Part shown: positions 1-8,235 of the stretch, in pieces
Numbering within the stretch: position 1 is the stretch's first letter
Layout of the letters: every line of letters begins with the position of its first letter
NCBI GenBank assembly: GCA_963737075.1
Contig: CAVTRI010000001.1
Coordinates: forward strand, 1,240,001 to 1,304,000
Direction: 5' to 3'
DNA length: 64,000 nucleotides
Source: CAVTRI01 sp963737075
GTDB taxonomy: Bacteria > Actinomycetota > Acidimicrobiia > Acidimicrobiales > Palsa-688
Program-made: the position numbers and the translations under genes
Notes under the pieces: model-generated
Told to the model about the DNA's origin: nothing
Seen by the model: only the letters and a program-made list of their open reading frames with translations
Databases searched by the model: none

Positions 1-654
1 ACGGGGCTCGATGCCGACACCTCCACCCTGCTCAATGGCCCGGCGTACCAATCGGTGATCGCCGCGCTGCGGAGTGGCAACGTCGCCCAGGCGGCCGCCG
101 CCCTGCAGGCGTCGCCGTGGTGCGTTGGCAGCGGCGGTGGGCAGTGCCCGGCGTACGGCGCAATGATCGCCGCCCTCGTCTCGACCTACCAGGACCCGCC
201 CACGCTGCTCGCCGCCGAAAACGCGCCGGTCGGCAGCGTTCTCACTCCGATGTCGGTGCCGCCCGGCGCGCCCGCGAATTTCGGACCGGTCTGGCAGTTC
301 CTGGTCGCCCAGCTTGGCAAGCCCTACCAGTGGGGTGGGGCGGGACCGAACTCGTGGGACTGCTCAGGGCTGGTCATGGCCGCGTACGCGCAGGCGGGAG
401 TGCCGCTGGTGCACTACGCCGCCTCGCAGTATCAGGAAACCGCGTCCACTGCGGTCAAGGGAGGGATTGCCGCCCTGCAACCAGGCGATCTGGTCTTCTG
501 GGCCTACAGCACGAACGACGCATCGACGATTCATCACGTAGCCGTCTACATCGGCGGCGGCCAGGTCCTCGACGCGTTTGACACCGGCACGAACGTGCAG
601 ATTCAGCCGCTATGGACGAGCGGCCTCTACGGCGTCACCCGACCCCTCGGCTGA
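1..654 (+). CDS. NlpC/P60 family peptidoglycan hydrolase, 5' end missing
   Basis: The frame is open from base 1, so the N-terminus lies outside the window; 217 codons remain. The C-terminal domain is a classic NlpC/P60 cysteine peptidase: the nucleophile sits in WDCSGLV (Cys codon at 361) and the histidine in IHHVAVYIGGG (His codons 532-537). The family cleaves D-Glu-mDAP type bonds in peptide stems of the wall, outside the membrane. The preceding 90 or so residues are Ala/Gly-rich and look like a linker or the end of a lysozyme-like or coiled-coil region. Signal peptide and partner domains cannot be judged. The exact substrate is inferred from the family. Confidence 0.88.
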   Translation, partial: TGLDADTSTLLNGPAYQSVIAALRSGNVAQAAAALQASPWCVGSGGGQCPAYGAMIAALVSTYQDPPTLLAAENAPVGSVLTPMSVPPGAPANFGPVWQFLVAQLGKPYQWGGAGPNSWDCSGLVMAAYAQAGVPLVHYAASQYQETASTAVKGGIAALQPGDLVFWAYSTNDASTIHHVAVYIGGGQVLDAFDTGTNVQIQPLWTSGLYGVTRPLG

Positions 655-700
655 CCTCAATACGGGACGTAATGGGCTCTTCGTCTTTCCGGCTGGGCTA

Positions 701-1195
701 CTAATCCCGGTACCGGGCGGCGCTGAAAAAGGCACTCGACTCGGGCCGCCATAGCAGCACGATGGCTCCGAGACCCACCACCCAGGTGAGGACGGACGCC
801 GCTTTGCTCAGCGCAGGGGTGCTCTGGCTCAGCCCGACCAGCAAGCCGAGCGTGTCGAAGCCGAAGAACACCGACGCGACGACTCTGGCCCAGCTACGGC
901 CCCGCTTGTTCATCTCTGCCATCCAAAGCCACAGGCCGACGCCGATCAGCCCGCTAATGACGGCGACCACCAGGATTTGGTTGACCGTGTGATTGACCGA
1001 TGTCGTACTGGCGTGCGGGTTGGCGTTGATCACGTCCCGCTTGATCTGCGACCGGGAGCTGACGGAGTAGATGAAGCCGGCGAGGGCGAGCGCGGCGCCG
1101 ACGTACATGAGCTTGGCCGCGTTTTGCACCGCCAGCGGGGGAGCGGGCGACGAGGGCTCTGGCGCCCCGCCCGGGTAGCGGGGAATGTCGCTCAC
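701..1195 (-). CDS. Hypothetical four-helix membrane protein
   Basis: Encodes about 164 residues. A short Pro-rich N-terminus (PGGAPEPSSPAPP) is followed by four hydrophobic segments, at roughly residues 30-50, 75-95, 105-125 and 133-150, with a charged loop after the first. The layout resembles small actinobacterial integral membrane proteins of unknown function. The GTG at 1195 is chosen because the hydrophobic core and Pro-rich leader begin just after it; the longer frame to 1282 runs through Arg-rich sequence typical of antisense reading. It is divergent from the acyl-CoA dehydrogenase at 1255. No function can be assigned. Confidence 0.6.
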   Translation of the reverse strand: MSDIPRYPGGAPEPSSPAPPLAVQNAAKLMYVGAALALAGFIYSVSSRSQIKRDVINANPHASTTSVNHTVNQILVVAVISGLIGVGLWLWMAEMNKRGRSWARVVASVFFGFDTLGLLVGLSQSTPALSKAASVLTWVVGLGAIVLLWRPESSAFFSAARYRD

Positions 1196-1254
1196 GGGCT
1201 TCGAGCGTAGCCATGGGGCTCGTGCGCAATGGCGACGGATGGGAGACTGGCGAG

Positions 1255-2514
1255 ATGGACGAGCACCAAGACACGTCGACAACGGCTACGCCCGAAGCAG
1301 TGGTCGCCGCCCTTCGTTCCTGGGTGGCCGACGCATGGGACCCCGACCTCGCCCTGGTGGACTGGCGGGCCCGGCTGGCGGGAGCCGGGTGGGCGGTGCC
1401 GTCCTGGCCCCGGCGCTGGTACGGCCAGGACCTCCCCGCATGGGCTGACGACCTTGTCGCCAGAGAGCTGGTGAAATTGGCCGCCGTCGGGCCCACGGTG
1501 GGAGCCGGCATGGGCCTCGCGGCGCCCACGATCGCCGCCCTCGGTCCCGACCACAACCGGGAACGCTTTCTCCTGCCTGCCATCACCGGAGCGGAACGCT
1601 GGTGCCAGCTGTTCAGCGAGCCCGGAGCAGGGTCAGATCTGGCCGGCCTGTCGACACGGGCCGAGCTGGATGGCGACGAGTGGGTGGTCAACGGGCAGAA
1701 GGTGTGGACCACCGGCGCCCGTCACGCCGACCTGGCGATCCTGGTGGCCCGGACCGACCCGACGGTCCCGAAGCACCGGGGCCTGACGTTTTTTGTGATT
1801 TCGATGCATCAGCCGGGTGTCACCGTCCGGCCGCTGCGCATGATGAACGACCACGCGTCGTTCAACGAGGTCTTTCTCACCGACGCCCGGATCCCCCGCG
1901 AGCACGTTGTCGGCGAGGTGGGAAGCGGGTGGGCGGCTGCGCTCACGACCCTGTCATTCGAACGACGGTTCGGGGCCGTCGGGCGACCGCAGTACGCCCA
2001 GGGGCCGGGCCGGGCGCTGAAGGAGGCGCGGGCCGAGGCCGACGCCCACTTCGTGACGTTCAACTGGTACCCGCAGCGGGCGGGGCGGCCGGACCTGCTG
2101 GTGCAGTGCGCCGAGGACACCGGACAGGCGTCCGACCCCATGGTGCGGCAGGCCGTGGCACGGGTCACGGCCACCCAGCAGGTCAGCCGCTGGACGGGGG
2201 AGCGGGCGGCGGCCGCCCGCCGCGCCGGTGTTTCGCCCGGCGCCGAAGGCTCAGTCGGGAAGCTCGCCATGAGCGTCGTTGCTCGGCAGGCGGCAGCGGC
2301 GCACGCGTTGATCGGCGGCGCCGCAGGCATGCTGGCCCCACCTGACGCCCCCAACGAGACGGTGGCCGAGGTGCTCGTGTCGGTCCCTGCACAATCGATC
2401 GCAGGCGGCACCGACGAGATCCAGCACAACATCCTCGGCGAGCGAATCCTCGGGCTGCCGCGTGAGCCTGCAGTCGACCGCGACCTGCCGTGGCGGGAGA
2501 TTCCCCGCAGCTAA
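1255..2514 (+). CDS. Acyl-CoA dehydrogenase
   Basis: FAD-dependent enzyme of 419 residues that oxidises acyl-CoA to trans-2-enoyl-CoA in the cytoplasm. The FAD/substrate signature QLFSEPGAGSDLA is near residue 125, the middle beta domain carries GQKVWTTGA, and the C-terminal signature GGTDEIQHNILGERILGLP is complete. The ATG at 1255 has a purine-rich GGGAGA tract upstream and avoids 14 extra codons reaching back to 1213. It converges on an enoyl-CoA hydratase at 2522, the next enzyme in beta-oxidation. It resembles the FadE17/FadE34-like group with small subunits used for branched or steroid side-chain substrates, but the substrate is not visible from sequence. Confidence 0.9.
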   Translation: MDEHQDTSTTATPEAVVAALRSWVADAWDPDLALVDWRARLAGAGWAVPSWPRRWYGQDLPAWADDLVARELVKLAAVGPTVGAGMGLAAPTIAALGPDHNRERFLLPAITGAERWCQLFSEPGAGSDLAGLSTRAELDGDEWVVNGQKVWTTGARHADLAILVARTDPTVPKHRGLTFFVISMHQPGVTVRPLRMMNDHASFNEVFLTDARIPREHVVGEVGSGWAAALTTLSFERRFGAVGRPQYAQGPGRALKEARAEADAHFVTFNWYPQRAGRPDLLVQCAEDTGQASDPMVRQAVARVTATQQVSRWTGERAAAARRAGVSPGAEGSVGKLAMSVVARQAAAAHALIGGAAGMLAPPDAPNETVAEVLVSVPAQSIAGGTDEIQHNILGERILGLPREPAVDRDLPWREIPRS

Positions 2515-2521
2515 CCGCCGG

Positions 2522-3481
2522 TCATTCCGCTTTTGGCGGCTCCGCCGCCGGGCCGCTCGGGCCCTCGCATTCCGCTTTTGGCGGTTCCGCCGCCGGGCCG
2601 CTCGGGCCCTCGCATTCCGCTTTTGGCGGTTCCGCCGCCGGGCCGCTCGGGCCCTCGGGGATCCAGCGCCCGGAGTCGCGCCATTCGACGGCGGCGTGGA
2701 AGCCCTGTTCGGCGGCGAGCTGCTGGAACCAGCGTCCTTCAGGCGAGTGGCGGGTGATGCCGTCGAATAGCGTCGCCAGGATCTGGGTTCCGTGCAGGCC
2801 CATGTTGTCATACGCCTGGTTGATCATGAGCTTCTGCATGACCAGCTGGTTGACCGGTACACCGGCGATCCGGTCCGCCAGCTCCTCCACCCGAGACGCA
2901 AGACGTTCTGCGGGAACCGACTCGAGGACCAGGCCCCACGCCGCCGCTTGGCGGCCGTCGATGGTGTCACCGGTAAGGAGCATCTGCTTGGCTCGCTCTG
3001 CGCCCAGGCGGTACACCCACATAGCGGTCGTCGGGCAGCCCCATACCCGAGCGGGCATGTACCCGATCCGGGCGTCGTCGGCCATGACGACCAGGTCGCA
3101 GGACAGGGCGACGTCGCTGCCGCCGGCCACCGCGTAGCCCTGCACTTGACAGATCGTGGGCTTGAGCGAACGCCACAGACTGGTGAAATCGTCCGTGTTG
3201 CGCTTCATTCCCCGGTAATCCTTGATCGGATCCCACACCGTCGGCTGGGTGCCGACACCGGCTTCGGCGAACGCCTTCAGGTCGTACCCGGCGCAAAACG
3301 CTCGACCTTCTCCACGTAGGACGATCACATGGACCTCGGCGTCGTCGTTCGCCCGTTCCACCGCCTGACGGATTTCTCGGGGCATCCGAGTGTCGATGGC
3401 GTTGAGCCGCTCGGGGCGGTTCAACGTGATGTACGCCTTTCTCGCCTCTGTCTCGTAGCGGACCGAGCTCTGTTCGTTCAT
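2522..3481 (-). CDS. Enoyl-CoA hydratase/isomerase with repeat-derived C-terminal tail
   Basis: Crotonase-fold protein of 319 residues. The oxyanion-hole segments are visible: GRAFCAGYDLKAF near residue 62 and QGYAVAGGSDVAL near residue 116. A normal crotonase ends near residue 275 (here WRDSGRWIPEG); beyond it are three near-identical 15-residue units of the form GPSGPAAEPPKAECE encoded by a 45-bp tandem DNA repeat, with the stop codon lying in the last unit. The ATG at 3481 fits the family N-terminus. The leader upstream has been tandemly duplicated, including an in-context ATG. Probably works in fatty or branched acyl-CoA breakdown with the convergent dehydrogenase. Confidence 0.88.
   Translation of the reverse strand: MNEQSSVRYETEARKAYITLNRPERLNAIDTRMPREIRQAVERANDDAEVHVIVLRGEGRAFCAGYDLKAFAEAGVGTQPTVWDPIKDYRGMKRNTDDFTSLWRSLKPTICQVQGYAVAGGSDVALSCDLVVMADDARIGYMPARVWGCPTTAMWVYRLGAERAKQMLLTGDTIDGRQAAAWGLVLESVPAERLASRVEELADRIAGVPVNQLVMQKLMINQAYDNMGLHGTQILATLFDGITRHSPEGRWFQQLAAEQGFHAAVEWRDSGRWIPEGPSGPAAEPPKAECEGPSGPAAEPPKAECEGPSGPAAEPPKAE
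2523..2657. repeat. Three tandem 45-bp units inside the hydratase 3' end
   Basis: Units at 2523-2567, 2568-2612 and 2613-2657 are identical apart from a single base near position 18. Each contains CCGCTTTTGGCGG and CGCCGGGCCGCTCGGG, which also recur singly at 9020-9060 and in similar form at 50135-50183. Being a multiple of three, the array keeps the hydratase frame open and simply lengthens the protein tail. Confidence 0.97.
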
Positions 3482-3611
3482 CGGTGCCCCATCCACGGGA
3501 TGGTGCCCCGACCGGTGCTGGTTGATTCACTCCCAAGGTCGTTCATCGGTGCCCCATCCGTGGGATGGTGCGCCGACCGGTGCTGGTTGATTCACTCCCA
3601 AGGTCGTTCAT
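3475..3611. repeat. 65-bp tandem duplication of the hydratase leader and start codon
   Basis: Units at 3475-3539 and 3540-3604 are nearly identical, and a third partial copy continues to 3611. Every unit carries, on the minus strand, an ATGAACGA start-like sequence and a GGGAGTGAATC tract, plus a short palindrome CCATCC-nnn-GGATGG. The hydratase start at 3481 is the innermost of these ATGs. The upstream ATGs would open short out-of-register leader frames. Confidence 0.93.
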
Positions 3612-3650
3612 GATCTGAGTCTTCCCGCGGTGTCGGTAACCTGCACAGCC

Positions 3651-4469
3651 GTGCCGCGCACGCTGATGGCCGTTCACGCCCACCCCGATGACGAAGCCAT
3701 CAGCACCGGCGGAATTCTGGCCCGCTACTCGGCTGAAGGCGTGAGAACGGTGTTGGTTACCTGCACCGATGGCCGCTGCGGGGACGGACCCGGCGGGGTA
3801 AAGCCAGGGGAGGCTGGCCACGACCCTGCCCAGGTTGTCGAGCGACGGGCGGCGGAACTGGAGGCCAGCTGCCGCATCCTCGGCGTCGGCCACCTGGAAC
3901 AGCTCGGATATCCGGACAGCGGAATGATGGGCTGGCCCCAAAACGACGAGCCGGGCTCGTTTTGGAGCATCCCCGTCGACGAGGCCGCGGCCCGCTTGGC
4001 AACGTTGATGGAGCGCTACCAGCCGCAGGTAGTCGTCACGTACGACCCCAGCGGTTTTTACGGGCACCCCGACCATATTCAGGCCCACCGGGTGACGCTG
4101 GCGGCGGTGTCGGCGACCGGCATTCCCGACAAAATCTACTTCCCGACCGTTGCCCGGTCCCGGTGGCGGTCGTTCGGCGAACGCATACGAGAAGCCGGCT
4201 TTGAGCCCCCCGGTGAGACCAGCGGCGAGCCGCCCGTCTTCGGATCCGATGACGACGACATCGCCGCATGGGTGGACGTCACCGCCTGGACGGATCGCAA
4301 GTACGACGCCCTGGCCGCCCACGCAAGCCAATCCGAGAACCTGTTCTTCCTGCAGATGGGTCGTCGGATGTTCGGCGAGCTCATGGCCGAGGAGCTGTTC
4401 ATTCGCCACCAGGACCGAACCGGGGCTCCGTTCCCCGAATCGGACCTTTTCGCCGGCGTCGCCGCGTGA
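3651..4469 (+). CDS. LmbE/PIG-L family deacetylase (Mca/MshB-like)
   Basis: Zinc-dependent amide hydrolase of 272 residues. The metal motif AHPDDEA is at residues 10-16 and the second metal segment GHPDHIQAHR near residue 138, as in MshB (GlcNAc-Ins deacetylase) and Mca (mycothiol S-conjugate amidase). The insertion DGRCGDGPGGVKPGE before the helix is Mca/MshB-like and absent from the shorter BshB type. The GTG at 3651 places the first beta strand directly after the start. Its stop overlaps the GTG of the next gene (GTGA at 4466), so the two are co-translated. Mca versus MshB cannot be separated here. Confidence 0.85.
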   Translation: MPRTLMAVHAHPDDEAISTGGILARYSAEGVRTVLVTCTDGRCGDGPGGVKPGEAGHDPAQVVERRAAELEASCRILGVGHLEQLGYPDSGMMGWPQNDEPGSFWSIPVDEAAARLATLMERYQPQVVVTYDPSGFYGHPDHIQAHRVTLAAVSATGIPDKIYFPTVARSRWRSFGERIREAGFEPPGETSGEPPVFGSDDDDIAAWVDVTAWTDRKYDALAAHASQSENLFFLQMGRRMFGELMAEELFIRHQDRTGAPFPESDLFAGVAA

Positions 4470-5248
4470 CCGCATCGGTTGGCTGGGACCCCGGCCAGTA
4501 CCTGCAGTTCGGTGACGAGCGTGTCCGCCCGTTCTCGGAGCTGTTGGCCCGTATTGGGGCCGAAGGCCCGCGGGAGATCGTTGACCTCGGCTGCGGGCCG
4601 GGCAACGCCACGCATCTCCTCTTGCGGCGCTGGCCGGCCGCCACGGTAACGGGGGTGGACAGCTCCTCGGCGATGGTGGCCGAGGCGCGACAGCACGAAA
4701 ACTCCGGTCGGTTGCACTTCGAGGAGGGCGATCTCCGCACGTGGCGCGCCCCGCACCCGGTCGACGTGATCGTTTCCAATGCCACGCTGCAATGGGTACC
4801 CGGCCATCTGGAGCTGTTCCCGCAGCTGCTCGACCAGCTTCGACCTCACGGATGGTTCGCGTTTCAAGTCCCGGGAAACTTCTCGGCCCCGAGTCACACG
4901 CTGCTCCGGCAGCTCGCGTCCCGACGCCCGTGGGGAGACCGCGTGGGATCGTTGCTGCGGGAGGACGCGGTCTGCGAGCCCGCCGATTACCTGACCGCCC
5001 TAGTCGATCTCGGGTGTCAGGCGGATGTCTGGGAGACCACGTATCTTCACGTGCTTCAAGGCGTCGACCCCGTCCTGGAATGGGTCCGGGGGACTGCCCT
5101 GCGACCACTCCTGACTGCGCTTGGCCCTGACGAGGCGGCGGAATTCGAGGCTGAGTACGCTGCAGCTCTGCGGGATACATACCCTGCGGGACCCGGAGGA
5201 ACGGTGTTCCCGTTTCGGAGGCTGTTCGCCGTCGCCCGCCGAAGCTGA
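4466..5248 (+). CDS. tam: Trans-aconitate 2-methyltransferase-like SAM methyltransferase
   Basis: Class I methyltransferase of 260 residues. Motif I VDLGCGPGNATHLL is near residue 38, the acidic ribose-binding end of strand 2 is VTGVDSSSAMV, and post-motif VIVSNATLQWVPGH matches the Tam family, which methyl-esterifies trans-aconitate. The N-terminal WDPGQYLQFGDERVRPF is diagnostic of Tam-like proteins. The start overlaps the upstream LmbE stop. Family assignment is firm; trans-aconitate as substrate is inferred. Confidence 0.85.
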   Translation: MTASVGWDPGQYLQFGDERVRPFSELLARIGAEGPREIVDLGCGPGNATHLLLRRWPAATVTGVDSSSAMVAEARQHENSGRLHFEEGDLRTWRAPHPVDVIVSNATLQWVPGHLELFPQLLDQLRPHGWFAFQVPGNFSAPSHTLLRQLASRRPWGDRVGSLLREDAVCEPADYLTALVDLGCQADVWETTYLHVLQGVDPVLEWVRGTALRPLLTALGPDEAAEFEAEYAAALRDTYPAGPGGTVFPFRRLFAVARRS

Positions 5249-5291
5249 AGAGCAGGCAGCTTCGCGTCAACGGTTGGGAGGTGTCCATGTG

Positions 5292-6860
5292 ATGGCGCAA
5301 GGTAGGGGCGATCGATGCCTTCTGGTGGAGTTGGCGCCGGCTTTGGCTAGCGTGAGTGCGGCGCGCGGTGCGAGACGCCGCCGCGCAGTGGCGCCCCCCG
5401 CGGATGTGGGCGCCAACGCCGCCCTGATCGTGTCCGAGTTGGCGACGAACGCGGTGCTCCACGCCCGCACCACATTCATCGTCGTCGCCCGGCGGAAGGG
5501 CCCGAACGGCATCCGTCTCGAAGTGACGGACGCCAGCCGGGATCCCGTTGAGATGCCACTGCCTCCGCCGCCACTCGCATCTGGCGTCCTCGAGGATCCC
5601 GAGGAGCTCGAGGCCATCAGGGAGGCGCTCGTCGACGCCGGCACCACCGGGCGGGGGCTGTCGCTCGTGGCGGAGCTCTCCGACGGCTGGGGCGTGACGC
5701 CTGCGCGATCTGGAAAGACTGTCTGGGCAGAGCTGGCGGCTGCCGGTCCGTCGGGTCATGACGTCGTCGATGGCAGCAACTCGGAGGCCGACGAAGCTGA
5801 CGCCTTCGCCGATGTCGCCGATCCACCTGCCGGCGCTGGCACACGGGCGGTTCGGCTGATTGCCGTCCCGGTCAGGCTCATCGTCGAGTCCGACCGGCAC
5901 TACGACGACCTTGTCCGGGAACTGCAGGTGATGGCCCTCGACCACGGCGGTGACAACCCTCTGCCTGCTCGGGAGATCGGCGCGCTCGTCGAGGAAGCCG
6001 AGCATCATCTCGGCCGGCTCCGCCACGCGGGACGTCTGGCATCGCCCGGGGGGACCGGCTGCTCGACATCGACCTCGCCTGCCCGCCGACGACCGAGTTG
6101 GGATTTCAGCGACTGGACGCGATGCTGCAGAGGATCGGGGTCGCCAGCCGTGCCGGATGGCTGCTGACCGGACTCCCGAGCCACGAGGTCAACGCCTTCC
6201 GTCGGTGGTATCGCGCAGAGGTCGAGGCGCAACTCGGGGGACGACCACCGCGGCCGTGTCCGTTCCCGAGCGTGCCAGAACACGAGGCGGGTGGTTCTGA
6301 ACCGACTGGTGATCTCAGTCCCGACGTGCTCGCCCGCCGTCATGAACAACTGGTTTTCTTGCAGGCCGCGCTGTCGGAGGCCCCGGACTCGACGGCTGTG
6401 GCCGATGCGCTCGTGACGGCGGCTATCGGCAGCCTCGAACGTTCACGCGGGATGGTGTGCCTCCTCGAAGCCGACAGCAGGACCGTGGAGGTCGTGGCTC
6501 CTTCTCGCTTTCCGGACGACATCGTGCGCGCGTGGCGGACCTTCTCGCTCTTCGCCGACCTCCCGGCCTCGGAGTGCATCCGCACGCTCCGCATCGTGAC
6601 CCTGCCTACCCGCGCCGAGCGCCACCGGCGTTTCCCGCTCATCTCGGCTCGACCAATAACCGAGGACTCGGCAGTGGTCTGCGTCCCCCTTCGCGGACAT
6701 GGGCGGGATTGCCTGTCTGGCGCTGAGTTTCGGTGAGGCCCGAGCGTTTACCGACGCTCAGCTGGCGGTCCTTCAGGACCTGGCCGACGCCGCGGCCGAG
6801 CGGCTGCTCGCCGTTCCTCCGTGGTCCGCCTCCTTCAAGGAAGAAGCACCGGACCGTTGA
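5292..6860 (+). pseudogene. Frameshifted HATPase (RsbW-like) plus GAF domain regulator
   Basis: Read with two frame changes this is one protein of about 520 residues. The first part is a HATPase_c_2 anti-sigma/serine-kinase-type fold: N-box SELATNAVLHA, then TTGRGLSLVAELSDGWGV and GKTVWAEL. The last 180 residues resemble a GAF sensor domain ending in GGIACLALSFGEARAF. The frame breaks at a six-G run (6048-6053), where a seventh G would join GRLASPGG to DRLLDIDLACPPTTE, and again near 6695-6701, where the original frame resumes. The translated regions agree in style on both sides of each break. Start ATG 5292 (or GTG 5289) follows GGGAGGTG. It could be a real pseudogene or carry sequencing errors. 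Confidence 0.7.
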
Positions 6861-6941
6861 CGGTGCTGACCTCGTCTCCTCGAGCCCACCTCTAACGCTC
6901 GCGTGGTCCCCGCAGCCGAGCGCGATCGTGCTTGGGAACAA

Positions 6942-7766
6942 TCACGAGTCATCGGGCACCGGCCGAAGCAGTACTTCCTGGGTGACGGTCGCCAGGTGGA
7001 CGCCGTCGTCGCCGAACACGTGGCCGACCGAAAGGCCCCGGGGTGGTTGCAGCCCGTCGCATCGGAAGTCGTACAGCTGCCAGGAACCGGCCTCCAGCGG
7101 CCCTTGAAACCAGATGGCGTGATCGAGGCTGATGCCCTGCCATCGCCAACCTCGTTCCAAGATGCCGCCGTCCGCAGACTGGCGTTGGGAGCGCACGGCC
7201 TCAGTCGGCAGGTCATCCGAGAGAAATGCCAGTGCGCAGGCCGCGAGTGCCGGGTCGGCATCGCCGTCGGGGCCGGCGCCGGGTTCGGCGATCCGCAGCC
7301 AGGCCTGAGCCCGGCCACCTTTCTCTGAGATGGAGCGGCGCTCGAACAGCGGACTCCAACTGTCGTCGGCAAGCTCGTCCGGCGGCGGCACGCGAGGCCG
7401 GGACGCGGTCTGGATCTGCCCCACATCCTCGGGGCGCCTGTCCTCCCGTCGGACTTGAAACGACGCCGCCAGGTTGAAGATTGCCCCGGCCGGCTGGCGG
7501 GCCACCACCGCCCGGGTCACGTACGACCGCCCGTTGCGAAGCCGGTCCACCTCGAACCGCGTCGGCTGCCCGGAGTCGCCTCGCCGGATGAAATAGGCGT
7601 GCAAGGAATGGACCCGGTACGCAGGATCAACCGTGGCCGCCGCCGCCCGCAGGCTCTGGGCGACGATCTGCCCGCCATACAGCCCCTCCCACGGGTACCG
7701 GGGTCCCGTTCCCACGAACGTGTCCGGGCCGTGCTCGGCCAGATCCATCATGTCCTGGAAGCGCAT
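6942..7766 (-). CDS. tesB: Acyl-CoA thioesterase II
   Basis: Double-hotdog thioesterase of 274 residues that hydrolyses acyl-CoA to free acid and CoA. The N-terminal hotdog shows RYPWEGLYGGQIVAQSL near residue 24 and VHSLHAYFIRRGD near residue 51; the second hotdog has SLDHAIWFQGPLEAGSWQLYD and ends in SVGHVFGDDGVHLATVTQE, the TesB signature. The ATG at 7766 fits the family start; the ORF extends upstream only through antisense of dtd. Divergent from dtd with 31 bp between the starts. Confidence 0.92.
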   Translation of the reverse strand: MRFQDMMDLAEHGPDTFVGTGPRYPWEGLYGGQIVAQSLRAAAATVDPAYRVHSLHAYFIRRGDSGQPTRFEVDRLRNGRSYVTRAVVARQPAGAIFNLAASFQVRREDRRPEDVGQIQTASRPRVPPPDELADDSWSPLFERRSISEKGGRAQAWLRIAEPGAGPDGDADPALAACALAFLSDDLPTEAVRSQRQSADGGILERGWRWQGISLDHAIWFQGPLEAGSWQLYDFRCDGLQPPRGLSVGHVFGDDGVHLATVTQEVLLRPVPDDS

Positions 7767-7797
7767 CCTCGCAGTCTGGCCGATACGGTGTCCCGCG

Positions 7798-8235
7798 ATG
7801 CGCGCCGTGGTGCAACGGGTCACCAGCGCAGAGGTGACAGTTGACAAGGCGGTCGTCGGCGCAATCGGCCAAGGATTGTGCGCCTTGGTCGGGGTCACCC
7901 ACGCCGACGGCGTCGAGAATGCGATGCGCTTGGCGGAGAAGCTGTGGCAGTTGCGGGTTTTCGAAGATGAGGAGGGGAAAATGAACCGCGCGGCGGCGGA
8001 TCTCGACTTGCCCATCCTGATCGTCTCCCAGTTCACCCTTTACGCGGACAGCACCCGGGGGCGCCGGCCCTCGTTCATCGACGCCGCCCCACCCGAACGG
8101 GCGGAGCCGCTCATCGACACTCTCGTCGCCCGGCTGCTGGACCTGGGCGCGCGAGTTGAGACCGGCCGGTTCCGGGCCCGGATGGCCGTCAGGCTTACAA
8201 ACGACGGACCGGTGACGCTTTTGCTGGAGACGTAG
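7798..8235 (+). CDS. dtd: D-aminoacyl-tRNA deacylase
   Basis: Full-length 145-residue Dtd, which removes D-amino acids mischarged on tRNA. Hallmarks: start MRAVVQRVTSAEVTV, the catalytic SQFTLYAD segment near residue 78, and the C-terminal NDGPVTLLLET with the Gly-cisPro pair that gives chiral selection. The 3' end overlaps the convergent glycosyltransferase by 41 bp. Confidence 0.95.
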   Translation: MRAVVQRVTSAEVTVDKAVVGAIGQGLCALVGVTHADGVENAMRLAEKLWQLRVFEDEEGKMNRAAADLDLPILIVSQFTLYADSTRGRRPSFIDAAPPERAEPLIDTLVARLLDLGARVETGRFRARMAVRLTNDGPVTLLLET

